A DNA stretch of 64,000 nucleotides, from contig NZ_JAAN01000011.1 in the NCBI RefSeq assembly GCF_000559025.1, forward strand, positions 1-64,000, written 5' to 3'. The translations under genes were made by a program, and so were the position numbers. Shown piece after piece: positions 60,644 through 64,000 of the stretch. The DNA is from Luteimonas huabeiensis HB2. Lineage in GTDB: Bacteria > Pseudomonadota > Gammaproteobacteria > Xanthomonadales > Xanthomonadaceae. The number at the start of each line of letters is the position of its first letter. Positions within the stretch are counted from its first letter, which is position 1. The notes below the pieces were generated by a model, which did not search any database, was not told the origin of the DNA, and saw nothing but the letters and a program-made list of their open reading frames with translations.

Positions 60644-61831
60644 CTAGCGCCGGTCCGTGCCGTGCGCCAGGGCGCCGGCGGCGCGCAGGGCGTCCAGCAC
60701 CGGCTGCAGGGGCAGCGCGGGCGCGGTGCCGCGGTGCCCGCGGACGGTCTCGGCGCGGAACAAGGAGTTGACGATGGATTCCTCGGTGGCGTCGGCGACG
60801 GCCTCGAACAGCGGCGTGAGCGCGTCGTCGGCCAGTACCGCGGATGCGCGCAACGGCACGCCCTGGCGGCGGCGCACGCGTTGCGAGGTGGAGAACGCGA
60901 TGACGTAGTCGCCGGAGCCGTGCGACATGTTCGAACCCGTGCGCGCGAGACCGACCAGCGCGCGGGTCGCCAGGCGGCGCAGCTGGCGCGCATCGAGCGG
61001 CGCGTCGGTGGCCACGACGATCATGATGCTGCCGTCGCCGCTGTCGGGCGCCGCGAGCTCCGACGGCTCCGGCAGCGAGGCCCAGACCGGGACGCCGGCG
61101 ATGGCGAGCCGGCCGCCGTAGTTGCTCTGCACCAGCACGCCGACGGCGAAGTCGGCGCCGCCCGCGGCGACGATCCGCGAGCTGGTGCCGATGCCGCCCT
61201 TCCAGCCGAACGCCACCGTGCCCGCGCCGGCGCCCACGGCGCCTTCGGCGACCGGTCCGGTGGACGCGGTCTCCAGCGCGCGATGCACGTGCTCGGGCCG
61301 CAGCGCGCGCTGGCGGATGTCGTTGAGGACGCCGTCGTTGGTCTCGCCGACCACGGGATTGATCGAGCGCACGTCCTCCATGCCCGGCCGCGCCAGCATC
61401 CACGCGGCGAGGGCGTCGGCCGCCTTCCACACGCCGAGCGTGCCGGTGAGCAGGATCGGGGTTTCCAGTTCGCCGAGTTCCTCGACCTGGCTGGCGCCGA
61501 CCAGCTTGCCGAAGCCGTTGCCGACCACGATCGCCGCGGGCACGCGTTCGGCGAACAGGTCGCCGCCGTGGGGAAGGACGGCGGTGACGCCGGTATGCAG
61601 GCGCTCGCCCTCGGCCAGCGTCGCGTGCCCGACCCGCACGCCGGCCACGTCGGTGATGGCGTTCAGCGCGCCGGTGCGATGGATGCCGATCGCCACCCCG
61701 GCTTCCCGCGCGCGCGGGCGCTGGCCGGGTTCGGATTGCGCCTGCGCGGTCCAGCTCGCGGCGGCGAGCAATGCGGCCAGTGCGCCGGCGGCGATGGGCG
61801 CGAAGGCGCGCGATCCGGAATTTCGGTCCAT
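60644..61831 (-). CDS. P1/S58-family peptidase (DmpA/BapA-type aminopeptidase)
   Basis: This 395-residue N-terminal-nucleophile enzyme has a signal sequence (1-32). Autocleavage is predicted before S268 in DSGDG-SIMIVVATDAPL, which becomes the nucleophile of the small chain, and a conserved asparagine lies in QSNYG (N237). Also present are NAITDVAGVRVGH, GNGFGKLVGASQVEELG and PVVGETNDG. Relatives (DmpA, BapA) release N-terminal residues, including D-amino acids or beta-amino acids, from peptides. It is divergent from a dipeptidase gene, which suggests a shared peptide-degradation theme. Secretion is predicted from the signal; exact specificity is unknown. Confidence 0.92.
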   Translation of the reverse strand: MDRNSGSRAFAPIAAGALAALLAAASWTAQAQSEPGQRPRAREAGVAIGIHRTGALNAITDVAGVRVGHATLAEGERLHTGVTAVLPHGGDLFAERVPAAIVVGNGFGKLVGASQVEELGELETPILLTGTLGVWKAADALAAWMLARPGMEDVRSINPVVGETNDGVLNDIRQRALRPEHVHRALETASTGPVAEGAVGAGAGTVAFGWKGGIGTSSRIVAAGGADFAVGVLVQSNYGGRLAIAGVPVWASLPEPSELAAPDSGDGSIMIVVATDAPLDARQLRRLATRALVGLARTGSNMSHGSGDYVIAFSTSQRVRRRQGVPLRASAVLADDALTPLFEAVADATEESIVNSLFRAETVRGHRGTAPALPLQPVLDALRAAGALAHGTDRR

Positions 61832-62100
61832 GGTCGTCGACTCCGCGGAAGAGGACCGGGCGCGGGCGTCGCCGCGCAAGCGGCGAGCGCGCCGGCAGCC
61901 GGCACGGGGCAGTGTGCCGCATCCGCGCCGGCGCGGAATCGGGGTTTCCCCCGATGGCGCCGGCGCCGGCATCTGCTTCACTCGGCGGGGACCGGGCGCG
62001 GCGGCGACTCGCCGGAGACAGGCGCGCGAAGTCGTCCGCGCGCAACCCGCCTGGCGCCGCTTCCGCACCCCTAGACCGCCCGGCCGCCAGGAGCCGTCCC
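61832..62100. promoter_or_regulatory. Divergent intergenic region between peptidase genes
   Basis: This 269-bp region contains the motif GGGTTTCCCCCGATG at 61942-61956, embedded in the inverted repeat CGGGG-TTTC-CCCCG. The same 15 bp recurs at 63325-63339 upstream of the TonB receptor. CAGGAG at 62088-62093 is the dipeptidase ribosome-binding site. Confidence 0.6.
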
Positions 62101-63324
62101 ATGCGCCACCGCCGCCTGCCGATGCCGCGACACGCCACCGCGCTGCTGGCCGCCCTGTGCCTGTGCGCCGGGGCGCGCGCCGACGAACGCCCCGCGGTGG
62201 GAATCGTCGATACCCACATCGATGCGCCGGCGCTGCTGCAGTCGCGGTGGGCGGACCTGGGCGCGGATGCGCCCGATCGCGAGTTCGACTACCCGCGCGC
62301 CCGCGCCGGCGGGCTGGCGGTGGCCTTCATGTCGATCTACACCTCGGCCGAGCAGGACGCGTCGGGCGCCGCGACCCAGGCCGCGCACGCGCAGATCGAC
62401 GCGGTGGAGGCGCTGGCGGCGCGGCACCCGGACAAGTTCGCGCTCCTGCGCTCGCCGCGCGACGTGGAGCGGCTGCGCGCCGGCGGCCGGGTCCTGCTGC
62501 CGCTGGGCATGGAGAACGCCGCGCCCATCGGCGACGACCTGTCGCGGCTGCGCCTGTTCCACGACCGCGGCATCCGCTACGTGACGCTGGCGCACGGGGC
62601 GGCGAACCGCTTCGCCGATTCCTCCTACGACATCGAGAAGAAGTGGGGCGGGCTGAGCCCGCTGGGCCGGGAGGCGGTCGCGGAGATGAACCGCCTCGGC
62701 ATCATGGTCGATGTCTCGCACCTTTCCGACGAGGCCGCCGCGCAGGCGATCGAGCTGAGCCGGGCGCCGGTGATCGCCAGCCATTCCTCGTTCCGCGGGC
62801 TGACCCCGGGCTTCGAGCGCAACATCGGCGACGCGCTGGCCAGGCGGGTCGCCGCGAAGGGCGGCGTGGTGCAGGTCACCTTCGGCACCAACTTCGTCGA
62901 GCCCGAGGGTGCCGCCAACCTGCAGGCGCTGTACCGGGCGCGCAACGATTTCAACAAGCGCAACGCCCGGCGCGCGGCGGCGGGGCTGCCGCCGGAGGAT
63001 CGCGCGGCGTTCGAGGCCGAGTGGCGGCGGACGCATCCCCGGGTGACGACCACCATCGAGCGGGTCCTCGACCACATCGACTACGGGGTGGCGCTGCTGG
63101 GCGTGGAGCATGTCGGCATCGGCTCGGACTTCGACGGCGTCGGCGGCAACCTGCCGCGGGGCCTACGCAGCGTGGCCGACTATCCCGCGCTGATCGACGG
63201 CCTGCGCGAGCGCGGCTATGCGGAGCGGGACATCGCCAGGATCGCCGGCGGCAACCTGCTGCGGGTGTGGGCGCAGGTCGAGGACGCGGCCGAACGCGGC
63301 GGGCGCGACGCGAGCGGGAATTGA
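62101..63324 (+). CDS. Membrane-dipeptidase family (M19) zinc peptidase
   Basis: This 407-residue protein has a signal sequence (about 1-27), then the zinc-binding HxD (H39, D41) in IVDTHIDAP, the bridging glutamate in LGMENAAPIG, histidines in MVDVSHLSD and VIASHSSFRGL, and GIGSDFDGVGG near the C-terminus. Renal-dipeptidase relatives hydrolyse dipeptides, often with a D-residue at the C-terminal position. It lies between a DmpA-type peptidase and a TonB receptor and shares an upstream motif with the latter. Confidence 0.93.
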   Translation: MRHRRLPMPRHATALLAALCLCAGARADERPAVGIVDTHIDAPALLQSRWADLGADAPDREFDYPRARAGGLAVAFMSIYTSAEQDASGAATQAAHAQIDAVEALAARHPDKFALLRSPRDVERLRAGGRVLLPLGMENAAPIGDDLSRLRLFHDRGIRYVTLAHGAANRFADSSYDIEKKWGGLSPLGREAVAEMNRLGIMVDVSHLSDEAAAQAIELSRAPVIASHSSFRGLTPGFERNIGDALARRVAAKGGVVQVTFGTNFVEPEGAANLQALYRARNDFNKRNARRAAAGLPPEDRAAFEAEWRRTHPRVTTTIERVLDHIDYGVALLGVEHVGIGSDFDGVGGNLPRGLRSVADYPALIDGLRERGYAERDIARIAGGNLLRVWAQVEDAAERGGRDASGN

Positions 63325-63507
63325 GGGTTTCCCCCGATGTGGGGGGCGGTGGCGGCACCTAGCATCGAAACTCGCCCCGCGCCCGTATCCGCGAACGACG
63401 GACGCAGGCGCGCACCCGCCCACGCATCCGAAGCCGGCGCCGAACGCGCGGCGCACGGCTGCGGGCCCTCTCCCCAGCGGAAGCTCCGCGCAACCGAGGT
63501 CGATCGC
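63325..63507. promoter_or_regulatory. Upstream region of the TonB receptor
   Basis: It begins with the 15-bp motif GGGTTTCCCCCGATG (63325-63339), directly after the dipeptidase stop. TAGCAT at 63361-63366 is a possible -10. GAGG (63496-63499) precedes the receptor start. Confidence 0.5.
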
Positions 63508-64000
63508 ATGAACGTCGTGCACTGTTTGAGGACGAGGCTGTTTCTCGGCGTGGGGCTCGCGCTGGCGGGCGCGCTTCCGGCGCTGGCGCAGACGAGCCAG
63601 GCCGATGGCGACGCGCAGGAGGACGGCGTGCGCACGCTGGGCAACGTCACGGTCAGCGCGTCGCGCATCGACCGGCCCGGCTTCGTGTCGCCGACGCCGA
63701 CGATGCGGATCGCGCCGGAGGAACTCGACGTCGTCGCCCGGCCCAACGTGGCCGCCGCGCTCAACGACATGCCGCAGTTCCGCGCCACGACCTCGGCGCA
63801 GACCACCGGCACCAACACCAGCGCCGGGCAGGCGCCGGTCGACCTGCGCGGGCTGGGCACCAGCCGCACCCTGGTGCTGCTGGACGGCCGCCGCTTCGTC
63901 AGCGACAACGACCTCAACACGGTGCCGACGATCATGATCCGCGACGTGGACGTGGTCACCGGCGGCGCCTCGGCGGCCTGGGGCTCGGGCGCGGTCGGCG
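63508..64000 (+). CDS. TonB-dependent receptor, N-terminal part (truncated by window end)
   Basis: The visible 164 residues comprise a signal peptide (about 1-28), a TonB-box-like region (NVTVSASRID, about 46-55) and a plug domain with NVAAALNDMPQFRATTS, GQAPVDLRGLGTSRTLVLLD and DVDVVTGGASAAWGSGAVG. The gene runs off the right edge. The ligand is unknown, but neighbouring peptidases suggest peptide uptake. ATG 63508 follows GAGG and starts the signal peptide. Confidence 0.92.
   Translation, partial: MNVVHCLRTRLFLGVGLALAGALPALAQTSQADGDAQEDGVRTLGNVTVSASRIDRPGFVSPTPTMRIAPEELDVVARPNVAAALNDMPQFRATTSAQTTGTNTSAGQAPVDLRGLGTSRTLVLLDGRRFVSDNDLNTVPTIMIRDVDVVTGGASAAWGSGAVG

Overview
The window is very GC-rich, gene-dense chromosomal DNA from a gammaproteobacterium, most likely Lysobacteraceae/Xanthomonadaceae (Lysobacter- or Luteimonas-like). 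This placement rests on gene order and content: ruvB-ybgC-tolQRAB-pal-cpoB-queE-queC, mrcA divergent from pilMNOPQ, a lysine/alanine-rich histone H1-like protein, TonB-dependent receptors, frequent -10 hexamers of the form TANAAT/CATAAT just ahead of start codons, and palindromic intergenic repeats built on CGCTTGCGGG. It is inferred from content, not from a database match.

Layout. 1-2335 (minus): an ECF-type sigma factor, a single-pass membrane protein and a secreted tandem-PDZ protein. 2446-6890: an SPFH/NfeD pair, gcvT and gcvH, then a 930-bp gap with a strong promoter and long leader for the histone H1-like gene. 7373-12555: a class C beta-lactamase-fold serine hydrolase (minus), LemA plus an M48 metalloprotease, and a luciferase-like monooxygenase. 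12675-20875: ruvB, the Tol-Pal envelope system and two preQ0 (queuosine precursor) genes. 21191-29410: a small secreted protein, then a 2213-residue trimeric autotransporter adhesin followed by an OmpA/BamE-like lipoprotein, headed by a sigma54-type promoter. 29668-31592: fabA, fabB and tRNA-Lys. 31699-41198: an amidohydrolase lipoprotein (minus), an Lhr-type helicase, ridA, recG and a nucleoside hydrolase. 41277-44298: rpmE2, gltA, a membrane protein coupled to gltA, and a conserved hypothetical gene. 44427-51982: mrcA (PBP1A) divergent from the type IV pilus operon pilMNOPQ. 52161-59103: a moxR/bat operon with a fused BatB-BatC. 59104-60643: palindromic repeat clusters around a decayed IS3-family element. 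60644-64000: a DmpA-type aminopeptidase (minus), a membrane-dipeptidase-family enzyme and the start of a TonB-dependent receptor.

How the genes work together. Much of the window builds or guards the envelope: Tol-Pal-CpoB, PBP1A, the pilus alignment complex and secretin, the adhesin with its probable peptidoglycan anchor, the SPFH/NfeD and LemA/M48 quality-control pairs, and the Bat operon. Most genes are ordinary core functions. The items most worth a second look are the sigma54-type promoter driving the adhesin/anchor pair, a 15-bp motif shared by the dipeptidase and TonB-receptor upstream regions, the sigma/membrane/PDZ trio, the BatB domain with a broken metal site, the dispersed palindromic repeats with the twice-deleted IS element, and several apparently leaderless genes. 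I found no CRISPR array, prophage or defence island.
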